Source of the DNA: Eubacterium aggregans | GTDB taxonomy: Bacteria; Bacillota; Clostridia; Eubacteriales; Eubacteriaceae | Reading direction: 5' to 3' | NCBI RefSeq assembly: GCF_900107815.1 | Contig: NZ_FNRK01000001.1 | Coordinates: 124,001-188,000, forward strand | Length of the DNA stretch: 64,000 nucleotides | In this document: positions 51,886-60,576 of the stretch, one piece after another | Layout: every line of letters begins with the position of its first letter | Numbering within the stretch: the first letter of the stretch is position 1 | The notes under the pieces: model-generated | The model's database searches: none | Told to the model about the DNA's origin: nothing | What the model saw: only the letters and a program-made list of their open reading frames with translations | Translations under genes and position numbers: made by a program

Positions 51886-52359
51886 CTAAAATGGAACGTC
51901 TTCATCATCGGCCAGGAGATGGAAATCATCATCCATATCCAGGGGCATATTGCTGGCTGGCTGGGCTGGGGCATTATTATAACCGCCGCCACTAAATCCG
52001 GCATTTCCGCCGTATCCGCCATCACTGGCACCGCCGCCTTGTTCAGAACGGCCTCCGATGAAATCAAATTCTTCCAGGACCACTTCGGTCACATACCGCT
52101 TACTGCCGTCTTTGGCATCGTAAGAGCGGGACTGCAGCCGACCGGATAGAGCGATTTGACGGCCCTTTCCGAGATATTGGTTGATGATTTCAGCTTGTCT
52201 TCCCCATGCGGTAACCGTAAAGAAATCGGCAGTGGGCTGGCCCTCCTGCTTAAATCTCCGATCCACAGCCACGGAAAAGCTGCAAACTGATTTTCCGGTT
52301 CCGGTGGTGCGTAGTTCCGGATCCCGGGCCAATCGACCAACGAGCATTACCTTGTTCAT
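51886..52359 (-). CDS. ssb: Single-stranded DNA-binding protein
   Basis: A 157-residue SSB. The OB fold spans about residues 1-105 (NKVMLVGRLARDPELRTTGT, FFTVTAWGRQAEIINQYLGKG, RSYDAKDGSKRYVTEVV), followed by a Gly-rich linker and the acidic protein-interaction tip ADDEDVPF. It sits between rpsF and rpsR, the usual place in Firmicutes. Confidence 0.97.
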   Translation of the reverse strand: MNKVMLVGRLARDPELRTTGTGKSVCSFSVAVDRRFKQEGQPTADFFTVTAWGRQAEIINQYLGKGRQIALSGRLQSRSYDAKDGSKRYVTEVVLEEFDFIGGRSEQGGGASDGGYGGNAGFSGGGYNNAPAQPASNMPLDMDDDFHLLADDEDVPF

Positions 52360-52370
52360 GACGGTTTCCC

Positions 52371-52658
52371 CTATTTATCGAGACAGACGATAATATCGCG
52401 GATAAAAGCGTCGGTAATTCGATATAAATGGTTCAGGGCATCGAGCACGGTTTTTTCAGACTGGAATTTGATTAAGACATAATACCCTTCGGTATACTTC
52501 TTCTCAATTTCATAAGCCAATTTACGCATGCCCCATTCGTCGACCTCGGTAATGGTACCTGCGCCTTCGATGGTGGCCTTCACCTTTTCAATAACGGTGT
52601 TCCGGGCTTCCTCTTCCATTCCTGGTTGAAGAACGAATACTGTTTCGTATGCTTTCAT
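52371..52658 (-). CDS. rpsF: Ribosomal protein bS6
   Basis: A 95-residue 30S protein. MKAYETVFVLQPGMEEEA at the start and the conserved WGMRKLAYEIEKKYTEGYYVL; the ending TDAFIRDIIVCLDK is short. It dimerises with S18 on the ribosome. The ATG at 52658 has AAGGAGG eight bases upstream; a GTG three codons earlier lies within that site. Confidence 0.96.
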   Translation of the reverse strand: MKAYETVFVLQPGMEEEARNTVIEKVKATIEGAGTITEVDEWGMRKLAYEIEKKYTEGYYVLIKFQSEKTVLDALNHLYRITDAFIRDIIVCLDK

Positions 52659-52683
52659 ACTTTTCACCTCCTTATGGACTCTG

Positions 52684-52749
52684 GCATATCCTCATAAAGA
52701 TATGCAAGGATAACTCTGTTAGTTTATCAAAGATTACTTCGCTTTGCAA
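52684..52749 (-). promoter_or_regulatory. Promoter and leader hairpin of rpsF-ssb-rpsR
   Basis: On the minus strand TTGCAA (52749-52744) and TAAACT (52726-52721) are 17 bases apart. The short leader then folds GCATATC (52705-52699 side) with GATATGC (52690-52684) over an eight-base loop, just before the ribosome binding site. It may take part in S6:S18 feedback, although I do not see the known CCG motif. Confidence 0.65.
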
Positions 52750-52757
52750 GCACATCT

Positions 52758-52946
52758 TCACTCTTTAATGACTTTTTTTACCATCTTGTTAAACTTACTC
52801 CGGGAAAGCATCACAATATGATCGCAGCCCTGACATTTTATTTTAATATCGGCTCCCATCCGAATGATTTTCCACAGCTTACTGCCACAGGGATGCTGCT
52901 TTTTCATTTCAACAATATCCCCTAATTCATAGATAATTCTATCCAC
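52758..52946 (-). CDS. DUF951 family protein
   Basis: A 62-residue protein starting at a GTG with GGAGGAGG ten bases upstream. IIYELGDIVEMKKQHPCGS then WKIIRMGADIKIKCQGCDHIVMLSRSKF is the DUF951 pattern, with Cys residues (C-x-x-C and a lone C) that probably bind zinc, and a fold like small RNA-binding proteins. It overlaps the end of the mscS-like gene by eight bases. The function is unknown. Usual neighbour of parAB-mscS in Clostridia. Confidence 0.85.
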   Translation of the reverse strand: MDRIIYELGDIVEMKKQHPCGSKLWKIIRMGADIKIKCQGCDHIVMLSRSKFNKMVKKVIKE

Positions 52947-53835
52947 TGATGACGCGCCTCCTCCGTGCATTTTCTTTTTCCAGCTCATCAGAATACACCA
53001 CGTATTTATTATAGGGAATTTCGATTTGCCGTTCATCAAAGACTTCCTTGATCCGTTTACGCAAGGCGGTTTCCGCCTTGACCTTCCGCGCCGCATCCTC
53101 ATCCGCCATGATCCGGATATTCATGGATGAAGGGTCCATTCGAGTGACCCCCAATACCTCTGGTCGACCGATAAATAAGGCGTTATCAGCATCATAAACG
53201 TCATCACACACTTCCTTAAGGACAGCCATGACATTGTCAATATTTTCCTCATAGGCAACCCCCACATCCACAATGGCTTTTATGGTCCCTTTGGAATAGT
53301 TCACCAGCTCGTTAATCTGTCCGTTATGGATGATGAACAAGGAGCCGTCCAATTGCCGGATCGCGGTGGTCCGAATCCCAATGGATTCTACAATTCCATA
53401 ATGATCATTGTCCAGGGTGACATAATCCCCCACACAAAATTGATTTTCAAAGACAATGACAAAGCCACTCATTAAATCCTCCACCAGGGCCCGGGCACCA
53501 AGACCAATGGCAATGGTCCCTACCCCGGCAACCGCAAGAATGGCTCCCACATCCACAAAATAAGAAATGAGGATGAGAATGGTAATGATATAAAAAGCAC
53601 CGCGAATAAAGGTCCGCGATACTTTTTTAAGGGTAATGATGCGCTTAATCTCTGAATTGGTCAGTCCCTCTTTTTTTTCATCGAACAATCGTTTTAGAAT
53701 AACATCCGTCACCCGCAGGGAGATCAGAAGAAGAATGAGGGTGATGACGATGGAAATGGCCTTCTCGGTCATATTGACACTTTTAATGGTCTGCAAAACA
53801 CTATTGTACAAATCGATGATATTATTGTATTCCAT
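52939..53835 (-). CDS. MscS-family mechanosensitive channel
   Basis: A 298-residue channel. Three N-terminal hydrophobic segments (about residues 25-45, 75-95, 97-115), the pore helix with VDVGAILAVAGVGTIAIGLGARALVEDLMSG in outline, then the cytoplasmic domain with NQFCVGDYVTLDNDHYGIVESIGIRTTAIR. It would open under hypo-osmotic stress. The ATG at 53835 has AGGAGG five bases upstream; a GTG two codons earlier is less likely. Conserved neighbour of DUF951 and CvpA in this group. Confidence 0.93.
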   Translation of the reverse strand: MEYNNIIDLYNSVLQTIKSVNMTEKAISIVITLILLLISLRVTDVILKRLFDEKKEGLTNSEIKRIITLKKVSRTFIRGAFYIITILILISYFVDVGAILAVAGVGTIAIGLGARALVEDLMSGFVIVFENQFCVGDYVTLDNDHYGIVESIGIRTTAIRQLDGSLFIIHNGQINELVNYSKGTIKAIVDVGVAYEENIDNVMAVLKEVCDDVYDADNALFIGRPEVLGVTRMDPSSMNIRIMADEDAARKVKAETALRKRIKEVFDERQIEIPYNKYVVYSDELEKENARRRRVISG

Positions 53836-53850
53836 AAACACCTCCTACGG

Positions 53851-54492
53851 TCAAAAAAGACGGGTAATGGCCGCCGTCACCCCACCGCCTGTCAATTGAC
53901 TGATCAGGGTGGCATCACCACTGACCGTCGCCCAGGTCAATGCAATAAAAATCACCACCGCAGAAACCAGAACACCAATGGCGCCTCCCAGTCCCAAGCC
54001 GATGATTCGATTGAGGGTCCCAAGGACGGGTACGCGGTTAACTTTATTGAAGAAGTGCTTGATGGCCCCAATAACGATATTGAGCAAAAGAAGCAAAACA
54101 AAAAAAGCGATAATGGAAAGAAGCCGTTCTCCCAACATCAGTGCGGTTTGATTTAAGGCCTCGGTGACCTGGATACTCCCACTTTGAATCAGGCTGTTGA
54201 GACTCTCATTGGTTAGGCCGGACCCTGAAAGCATCCCCGCCCCTACCGACTGGAGTGTTTCCATTCCACTACGCTGTAAAAGTGGCACAATCCACCCCAA
54301 CATCATCTCCTGGATTTTAGGGATAGTCATTAAATAGGCAGAAACGGCCGGGGCCGCAATCCATGAAATTATAAAAGAAGCAATAAGTCCCATTAAATTA
54401 AGGAGGGAGCTTATTGCACCTTTTCGATACCCGTTAAGGGCCAGTATGAGCATAATGCCCATACTGATATAGTCAAACAAATAGAAATGCAT
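53851..54492 (-). CDS. CvpA-family membrane protein
   Basis: A 213-residue membrane protein with about four to five hydrophobic segments and the family start FDYISMGIMLILALNGYRKGAISSLLNLMGLIASFI in outline. LSIIAFFVLLLLLNIVIGAI and LNRIIGLGLGGAIGVLV are further marks. CvpA was named for colicin V production, but in Firmicutes its role is unclear and probably concerns the envelope. It is separated from the next gene by only three bases. Confidence 0.85.
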   Translation of the reverse strand: MHFYLFDYISMGIMLILALNGYRKGAISSLLNLMGLIASFIISWIAAPAVSAYLMTIPKIQEMMLGWIVPLLQRSGMETLQSVGAGMLSGSGLTNESLNSLIQSGSIQVTEALNQTALMLGERLLSIIAFFVLLLLLNIVIGAIKHFFNKVNRVPVLGTLNRIIGLGLGGAIGVLVSAVVIFIALTWATVSGDATLISQLTGGGVTAAITRLF

Positions 54493-54495
54493 GGT

Positions 54496-55473
54496 TTATT
54501 GTTCGTCCTTCTTCTCCATTTTTCGACGGATATCTTCCAGCTCCTTGGCTAAATCCGTGGTCTGCTGTTTACGCTGTCGGCTGATGGAGACATTCTTTTT
54601 CCGCTGGGAAACGGTCGGCTGACCCTGGGTTGCTGCACGACGTTCAGCAGATTTCTGCTGAGCCGATTTAATCTTCTGGTTTCTGACGGCTTCTTCAATC
54701 ATTTCATCCGTAATGGACGAAAAAGCTTCGGTTTGGATGATGGCTGGCTGATCCACATCCCCTAAAGGGTCCCGGGGATCCAGTGCCATAGCTCGAGTCT
54801 GGGGCCGACGACGCCCGCCCTGGGACTGTAAGCCTTCCCGCACTGCTTGGGTAGAAATTGCTCCGGTATTATAGGCTGCCTGACGGGCCATTTCATTCTG
54901 ACGCTGCATAATCTGACGTTCCTGAACTAATCGTTTTTGTTCCCGTTCCTTGGCAAAGGCCCGGCTCTTTCCGCCAATGGCAAATCCAATAAATTGGAGG
55001 CCAACCATATAAACCAGGCAAATAGCCATGAAAGCAGCCAGTGGAATCATGGATGCAAAATTAAAGATAATGCCAAAGGGCAAATACCAAAAAAGTGTCG
55101 GCGCAACAATAAAGGTCGCCACATTCCAATCGGCATTAAAGGAGCCATTGGTTCCCACATAGGTTAAAACAATGGTCGCAAGGGTCATCATACCAATGGG
55201 AATCATCTCTAACAGCAGAAAGCGCCCATAGGTCCCATTACTTTCTAAACTGGCATCCTTAAAGCTCACCCAATTGAAAGCAATTAAAAATACTGAGACT
55301 ACCACAAATTCAATGCCTCCAAAGATCAGATTATAACTTCCGGCATTACCAAGCCCCAGGGCATCAAAGATTCCTTTGAAGATCAATACAATGACGATAT
55401 ATGAAAAGTTTGCGGCTAAAGCCGTGTTAATGGCATTAATCTTTCGTCGATTACGATAATTTTCTTGTTTCAT
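54496..55473 (-). CDS. Membrane protein with coiled-coil tail, unknown
   Basis: A 325-residue protein that I do not recognise. The first half has four or five hydrophobic segments (about residues 18-38, 50-68, 88-108, 120-138, 145-165). From residue 170 it is soluble and highly charged, with FAKEREQKRLVQERQIMQR as probable coiled coil, a basic stretch GGRRRPQTRA and an ending TTDLAKELEDIRRKMEKKDE. It starts 23 bases inside the end of parB and is followed by cvpA after three bases, so it belongs to the parAB operon. A membrane anchor for chromosome or cell-pole proteins is a guess. Confidence 0.75.
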   Translation of the reverse strand: MKQENYRNRRKINAINTALAANFSYIVIVLIFKGIFDALGLGNAGSYNLIFGGIEFVVVSVFLIAFNWVSFKDASLESNGTYGRFLLLEMIPIGMMTLATIVLTYVGTNGSFNADWNVATFIVAPTLFWYLPFGIIFNFASMIPLAAFMAICLVYMVGLQFIGFAIGGKSRAFAKEREQKRLVQERQIMQRQNEMARQAAYNTGAISTQAVREGLQSQGGRRRPQTRAMALDPRDPLGDVDQPAIIQTEAFSSITDEMIEEAVRNQKIKSAQQKSAERRAATQGQPTVSQRKKNVSISRQRKQQTTDLAKELEDIRRKMEKKDEQ

Positions 55474-56350
55474 AGTCCCTCCCGGTGATATTCATGAGTT
55501 CCAGAAGCCGATTCAGCTCCTCAGTTGAAAAATACTCTAATTCGATCTTTCCCTTTTGATCCGTCCCTTTAATATGGACGGCTGTGGCATAACGATGGGT
55601 GAGTTGGTCTTCCAAATCCACTAAAAAAGGATTCGCAGATGGAAGTTCCTTCTCCTTTCGGGGATTTTTGATGGCTTTCACCCGTTTTTCCACCTCTCTG
55701 ACACTTAAGTGCTTTTCTTCGATTTCCTTGCCCAGGGCAATCATTTGCCCAGGCTCCTCTAAGGCGAGTAATGCTCTGGCATGGCCCGAAGATATTTTTT
55801 CATCAAGGACCTGGTTTTGAAGTTCCTTGGGTAAATTGAGGAGACGCATGGTATTCGCCACTGTCGCCCGGCTTTTCCCTATGCGAATACCAATTTCCCC
55901 CTGGGTTAGATTGTAGGCATCCATCAATTTACCATAGGCCATGGCTTCTTCAATGGCATTTAAATCCTCCCGCTGGACATTTTCAATGAGGGCAATTTCC
56001 ATAACATCCTTGGCTGATAGATCCCGGATGATAACCGGAACCACTTTCAGCCCTGCAATACTTGCCGCACGAAAACGCCGTTCACCAGCAACAATCGTAT
56101 ACCCCTTCCCCTCCGGTTTAACCACCAGGGGTTGAAGGATCCCATGCTCAGCAATGGATGCCGCCAGCTCTTCCAGTGCGATCCGGGCAAAATTCTTTCG
56201 GGGCTGGTCACTGTTTGGCCTTATTTTATTGATTTCCAATTCAAAGATAAGGGGTTCCTTTTCTTCAACTTTGGCAACTTCCTCATCAAAATTGATTTCT
56301 TCACTAATCAGGGCTTTCAGACCCTTCCCTAATCCCTTTGCTTTTGCCAT
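55451..56350 (-). CDS. parB: Chromosome partitioning protein ParB
   Basis: A 299-residue ParB/Spo0J protein. After a start AKGLGKGLKALI, the CTPase and parS-binding part has ELEINKIRPNSDQPRKNF, GERRFRAASIAGL (box II) and IALIENVQREDLNAIEEAM, then a helix-turn-helix with TQGEIGIRIGKSRATVANTMRLL and a C-terminal dimerisation part. The ATG at 56350 has GGCAGGTG upstream and follows the parA stop by one base. It would spread from the two parS sites found at 57959 and 60994. Confidence 0.95.
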   Translation of the reverse strand: MAKAKGLGKGLKALISEEINFDEEVAKVEEKEPLIFELEINKIRPNSDQPRKNFARIALEELAASIAEHGILQPLVVKPEGKGYTIVAGERRFRAASIAGLKVVPVIIRDLSAKDVMEIALIENVQREDLNAIEEAMAYGKLMDAYNLTQGEIGIRIGKSRATVANTMRLLNLPKELQNQVLDEKISSGHARALLALEEPGQMIALGKEIEEKHLSVREVEKRVKAIKNPRKEKELPSANPFLVDLEDQLTHRYATAVHIKGTDQKGKIELEYFSTEELNRLLELMNITGRDYETRKLS

Positions 56351-56351
56351 T

Positions 56352-57116
56352 TTACACCTGCCTTTCAATGAATTCCTTGGCAAAATCCTGATAGGCCTGG
56401 GAACCTTTGGAACTTGCTGCATATTCAAAGATAGTCTGCCCAAAGCTAGGGGCCTCGGCCAGGCGAATGTTTCGGGGAATATACGTAGTATAAACTTTAG
56501 ACTTAAAATATTCCCTAACTTCATCCATCACCTGAACGGAAAGGTTGGTCCGACCATCAAACATGGTCATGAGTACCCCTTCGATTTCCAGGCTTGGATT
56601 AAGGCCGCGTTTCACCAAACTAATGGTGCTCATCAACTGGCCAACCCCTTCCAGGGCATAGTACTCACATTGAATGGGAATGAGCACTGTATCAGCAGCC
56701 ACCAACGCATTAATGGTCAGCAGTCCCAAGGAGGGTGGACAATCAATAAAAACATAGTCGTAATACCCATCGATCTTCCCCAGGCTTTCCTTGAGTCGGG
56801 ATTCCCGCTTACGCATTCCTGCCAACTCAATTTCAGAGCCTGCCAGCTCAATATTCGAGGGGAGGATATTTAGATTTTCATAACCTGTGGTTAAAATAAT
56901 TTTTCGAGGGTCCATGGTATCCACCAGGGCATCGTATACGGAAACCTCCAGATCATTTTTATCAATGCCAAAGCCACTGGTTGTGTTTCCCTGGGGATCG
57001 ATGTCCACCGTCAATACGCGTTTTCCTTCCATGCTTACGGCGGTGGTTAGGTTGATGTTGGTGGTCGTTTTTCCAACCCCTCCCTTTTGATTAAAAACCG
57101 CAATGATTTTACTCAT
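56352..57116 (-). CDS. parA: Chromosome partitioning ATPase ParA
   Basis: A 254-residue Walker-type ATPase (Soj). The deviant Walker A is FNQKGGVGKTTTNINLTTAV (residues 8-27), with VDIDPQGNTTSGFG and VFIDCPPSLGLLTINALVAA. It works with ParB in origin segregation and, in Bacillus, regulates DnaA. The length is typical. Between noc and parB on one transcript. Confidence 0.96.
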   Translation of the reverse strand: MSKIIAVFNQKGGVGKTTTNINLTTAVSMEGKRVLTVDIDPQGNTTSGFGIDKNDLEVSVYDALVDTMDPRKIILTTGYENLNILPSNIELAGSEIELAGMRKRESRLKESLGKIDGYYDYVFIDCPPSLGLLTINALVAADTVLIPIQCEYYALEGVGQLMSTISLVKRGLNPSLEIEGVLMTMFDGRTNLSVQVMDEVREYFKSKVYTTYIPRNIRLAEAPSFGQTIFEYAASSKGSQAYQDFAKEFIERQV

Positions 57117-57136
57117 TCGTCACCCTTTCTTGTCCA

Positions 57137-57955
57137 TTATCTTGGAATCCGGATGGTAATCTCAATACAATCATCCTTCATCTTCTCTTTATATTCTGCG
57201 TTATTTTTACTGTCTTTCACTACTTTGAAGGCAGACTTAATGGTGTTAACATAAATTTGGGCATTAATAAAAGATTTAACCCGAGCTTTTTTCTCTGGGG
57301 TTATCTGTTCATCGTAATTATTTGTTAGTACATTATCCCGAATTTTTTCAACTAAATCCTCTGTACTTTTAACGGTCATCCCCCGTTTTACAATTTTTTG
57401 TATCACGTCTCTCTGAATTTCCGGATCGGGAATACGGAGCAGTGCCCGGGCATGGCGTTCGGACAATCCATTATCCTTCACCTCCCGGATGACCTCATGG
57501 TCAAGCTTAAGGAGCCTGATTTTATTGGCCACAAAGGATTGGGATTTTCCCAGCAACTCAGCCACCTTTTCCTGGGTCAAATTATAGAACGCCATGAGCT
57601 GACGGTAGCTTTCCGCCTCTTCAAAAAAATTCAAATCTTCCCGTTGAATATTTTCGACAATGGCGATAACCGCCGAATCCTGGTCTGAAATAGTCACCTC
57701 AACTGCAGGGATTGTACTCATCCCGGCAATTTTAGATGCCCTCAGCCGCCGTTCCCCTGAAACCAGCTCATAGATGTCTTTGTCAATCCGTCGGACACAA
57801 ATGGGTTGAATAACCCCAAAGGTCTTGATGGACTCAGCCAATTCATTAATCGCCGATTCGTTAAAGATTTTACGGGGTTGATTCGGATTCGGCAGAATCT
57901 TCTCAATTTCTATATCATTAACTGTATTTAAGGTTTTTTTCATTCCAGTCTCCAT
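57137..57955 (-). CDS. noc: ParB-like nucleoid occlusion protein
   Basis: A 272-residue ParB paralogue upstream of parA. It has NDIEIEKILPNPNQPRKIFN, GERRLRASKIAGMSTIPAV, VENIQREDLNFFEEAES and a helix-turn-helix near TQEKVAELLGKSQSFVANKIRLLKL in outline. This order, rsmG-noc-parA-parB, is typical of Firmicutes, where Noc blocks division over the nucleoid. It could alternatively be a second ParB; no Noc-type binding site (an ATTTCCCGGGAAAT-like motif) was seen, but a parS lies just upstream of its start. Confidence 0.88.
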   Translation of the reverse strand: METGMKKTLNTVNDIEIEKILPNPNQPRKIFNESAINELAESIKTFGVIQPICVRRIDKDIYELVSGERRLRASKIAGMSTIPAVEVTISDQDSAVIAIVENIQREDLNFFEEAESYRQLMAFYNLTQEKVAELLGKSQSFVANKIRLLKLDHEVIREVKDNGLSERHARALLRIPDPEIQRDVIQKIVKRGMTVKSTEDLVEKIRDNVLTNNYDEQITPEKKARVKSFINAQIYVNTIKSAFKVVKDSKNNAEYKEKMKDDCIEITIRIPR

Positions 57956-57958
57956 GGT

Positions 57959-57974
57959 TGTTTCACGTGAAACA
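57959..57974. other. parS site upstream of noc
   Basis: TGTTTCACGTGAAACA, a perfect 16-bp match to the bacterial parS consensus, in the spacer between rsmG and noc. ParB would load here. Confidence 0.95.
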
Positions 57975-57982
57975 TCTGTGAT

Positions 57983-58693
57983 TTATAATGGTCTTTTTTT
58001 TATTGTCCCATAATTTCTTGGATATTTTTCAGGGATTGTTCCACTTTTTCTACATTGAATTATAACATGAACCTCATCACTTTTCAGTAATAAATGCTTT
58101 TTTATGTCTGATATTTCACCATTTAAGATTTTTAAGGCGTTTTGAGAATCCTTTATTTCTTCCTGGTATTTTTTTCCTTTCCAGGAATAAAAGCTTCCCC
58201 CATTTTTAAGGAAGGGCATGCAAAGTTCTAAAAGTAAGGGATACCCGGCAACTCCCCGGGAGGTGACCCCCTGGTACTTTTCCCGATGGGCAGATTCTTG
58301 GGCGTATTCTTCTGCTCGCCCAACTAGAAAATATACATTGGTTAATCCCAAATGGGTTGTGATTTCCTCGACTGCTTTGAGTTTCTTGGCGGTGCTGTCT
58401 AAAAGGAAAAAGTCCAGCTCTGGATATTTAATGGCCAGAGGAACGCCAGGAAAGCCGCCCCCTGTTCCGACATCTAAAATTTGTGCACCGGCCGGCAGGT
58501 TGTCCAAATCACAAAGCAACGAATCCACAAGATGTTTATCAATAAAGGGGATTTCCTCTGTAATGGCCGTTAAATTAATTTGGTCATTCATCAGACGTAC
58601 TTCATCCATAAAGGCCAAAAGCTGTTCAGCCTGGTTTAAATCCAGAATGATGCCATATTCCTTACAATATTTCACAAATTCTTCTACACTCAT
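57983..58693 (-). CDS. rsmG: 16S rRNA (guanine-527) methyltransferase
   Basis: A 236-residue SAM-dependent methyltransferase (GidB) that modifies G527 in 16S r[25 protein letters not shown] then [20 protein letters not shown] is the SAM-binding core (about residues 71-90), followed by [16 protein letters not shown] and [17 protein letters not shown]. It overlaps mnmG by four bases. Confidence 0.95.
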   Translation of the reverse strand: MSVEEFVKYCKEYGIILDLNQAEQLLAFMDEVRLMNDQINLTAITEEIPFIDKHLVDSLLCDLDNLPAGAQILDVGTGGGFPGVPLAIKYPELDFFLLDSTAKKLKAVEEITTHLGLTNVYFLVGRAEEYAQESAHREKYQGVTSRGVAGYPLLLELCMPFLKNGGSFYSWKGKKYQEEIKDSQNALKILNGEISDIKKHLLLKSDEVHVIIQCRKSGTIPEKYPRNYGTIKKRPL

Positions 58694-60570
58694 ACTTTAC
58701 GCCGCCTTTCCTGCTCGAGGTAAACATGTAACACTGAAATATCCGCCGGTGACACACCGGAAATTCGGCTGGCCTGACCCAGGGATGCTGGACGAATGGC
58801 TTCAAGTTTTTCCTTCGCTTCATTTCGCAATCCGGAAATCCGATCATAAACAATGCCCTGGGGCAGTTTTAAACTTTCCAGTCGTTTAAACTTTTCAACC
58901 TGTTCGATTTGCTTCCGAATATAGCCATCGTATTTTAGTTGGACCTCTACCTGCTCCCACACTGATCTTGCCAGGACAGGACGTTCAGGGTCAAAGGCAG
59001 CGGTACGTTCATAGGTTATTTCCGGACGTTTCATCAAATCGGCAATGGAAATACCAGAGGAAAGTGGTGAGGTTCCCATTTCCTTTAACAGAAGATTATT
59101 TTCGGCACTAGGCTTGACAATGACTGTTTTTAACCGTTCCTTTTCATCTTCCACTGCCTTTTTCTTTTCTTCAAAACAGGCGTATCGTTCATCTGAGATT
59201 AAACCAATTCGCTTACCAATGGGTGTCAGCCGTAAATCCGCATTATCCTGACGCAAAAGCAGACGATATTCTGCCCGTGAGGTCATCATCCGATAGGGTT
59301 CCTGGGCATCTTCATTAATAATATCATCAATCAAAACCCCAATATAGGCTTCCGAACGATCCAAAACGACTGGCTCTTCCTCCTTTAAATATTGGCTGGC
59401 ATTAATTCCCGCCATCAGGCCCTGAGCCCCGGCTTCTTCATAGCCCGAGGTCCCATTGATTTGGCCCGCAAAGAACAGTCCATCAATGTCCTTGGATTCC
59501 AAAGATCCCTTAAGCCGGGTGGGATGGATGCAGTCATACTCAATGGCGTAGGCCGAGCGCATGAACTCCACCCCTTCCATTCCTGGAACTGTACGGTAAA
59601 GGGCAATTTGTACATCCTCCGGTAAACAGGAGGACATTCCCTGGACATAGACTTCCCGGGTATGCAGGCCCTCTGGTTCCATAAAGATTTGATGCCGCTC
59701 CTTATCTGCAAAGCGCATGACCTTTGTTTCAATGGAAGGGCAGTACCTTGGACCGATACCCACCACATCCCCGGTTACTAAGGGGGATCGTTCCAAATTG
59801 GCATTGATGATGCCATGGGTTTCGGCGTTCGTATAGGTTAAATAACAGGGTACCTGCTCGATATCAATGGCTTCTGTTTCAAAGGAAAAAGGAACGATGC
59901 GTTCATCTCCTTCCTGTATTTCCATTTTGGAATAATCCAGAGTTTTTCCATCCACCCGTGCGGGGGTCCCTGTTTTAAAGCGCTGGAGGGCGATTCCTTC
60001 TTTCGTTAGACTATCGGAGAGAGCCATAGCCGGAAATAAGCCATTGGGACCACTGTCATATTGTACATCCCCAATAAATACCCGACCCTTTAGATAAGTC
60101 CCCGTTGAAATGATACAGGCACGACACCCATAGGTTGCCCCAGTCTGTACGACCACAGCAGTAATCTTTCCCTTTTCCACCATAATTTCAGTTGCTTCTT
60201 GCTGGCGCAGAACTAAGTTCTCCTGATTTTCAATCACTTCCTTCATCCGGAATTGATAGGCCTTTTTATCCGCCTGGGCCCGAAGGGAATGGACCGCTGG
60301 CCCCTTGGCGGTATTGAGCATCCGACACTGGATCATGGTTGCATCAATATTTTTTCCCATTTCTCCCCCAAGGGCATCGATTTCCCGTACCAGATGTCCT
60401 TTGCCTGTTCCACCAATGGATGGATTGCAGGGCATCATAGCCACAGAATCTAAATTGATGGTCAGTAGGAGGGTTGACCAACCCAACCGGGCAGAAGCCA
60501 AAGCGGCTTCACATCCCGCGTGTCCAGCTCCAATAACAATAACATCATAGTCACCACTTTTATAATTCAT
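58690..60570 (-). CDS. mnmG: tRNA uridine 5-carboxymethylaminomethyl enzyme MnmG
   Basis: A 626-residue FAD enzyme (GidA) that, with MnmE, modifies U34 of certain tRNAs. [23 protein letters not shown] in outline is the FAD-binding start; [23 protein letters not shown], the Cys pair in CPSIETKVM and [20 protein letters not shown] are family motifs. The C-terminal helical domain ends with [22 protein letters not shown]. Six bases after mnmE. Confidence 0.97.
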   Translation of the reverse strand: MNYKSGDYDVIVIGAGHAGCEAALASARLGWSTLLLTINLDSVAMMPCNPSIGGTGKGHLVREIDALGGEMGKNIDATMIQCRMLNTAKGPAVHSLRAQADKKAYQFRMKEVIENQENLVLRQQEATEIMVEKGKITAVVVQTGATYGCRACIISTGTYLKGRVFIGDVQYDSGPNGLFPAMALSDSLTKEGIALQRFKTGTPARVDGKTLDYSKMEIQEGDERIVPFSFETEAIDIEQVPCYLTYTNAETHGIINANLERSPLVTGDVVGIGPRYCPSIETKVMRFADKERHQIFMEPEGLHTREVYVQGMSSCLPEDVQIALYRTVPGMEGVEFMRSAYAIEYDCIHPTRLKGSLESKDIDGLFFAGQINGTSGYEEAGAQGLMAGINASQYLKEEEPVVLDRSEAYIGVLIDDIINEDAQEPYRMMTSRAEYRLLLRQDNADLRLTPIGKRIGLISDERYACFEEKKKAVEDEKERLKTVIVKPSAENNLLLKEMGTSPLSSGISIADLMKRPEITYERTAAFDPERPVLARSVWEQVEVQLKYDGYIRKQIEQVEKFKRLESLKLPQGIVYDRISGLRNEAKEKLEAIRPASLGQASRISGVSPADISVLHVYLEQERRRKV

Positions 60571-60576
60571 CTGTCC

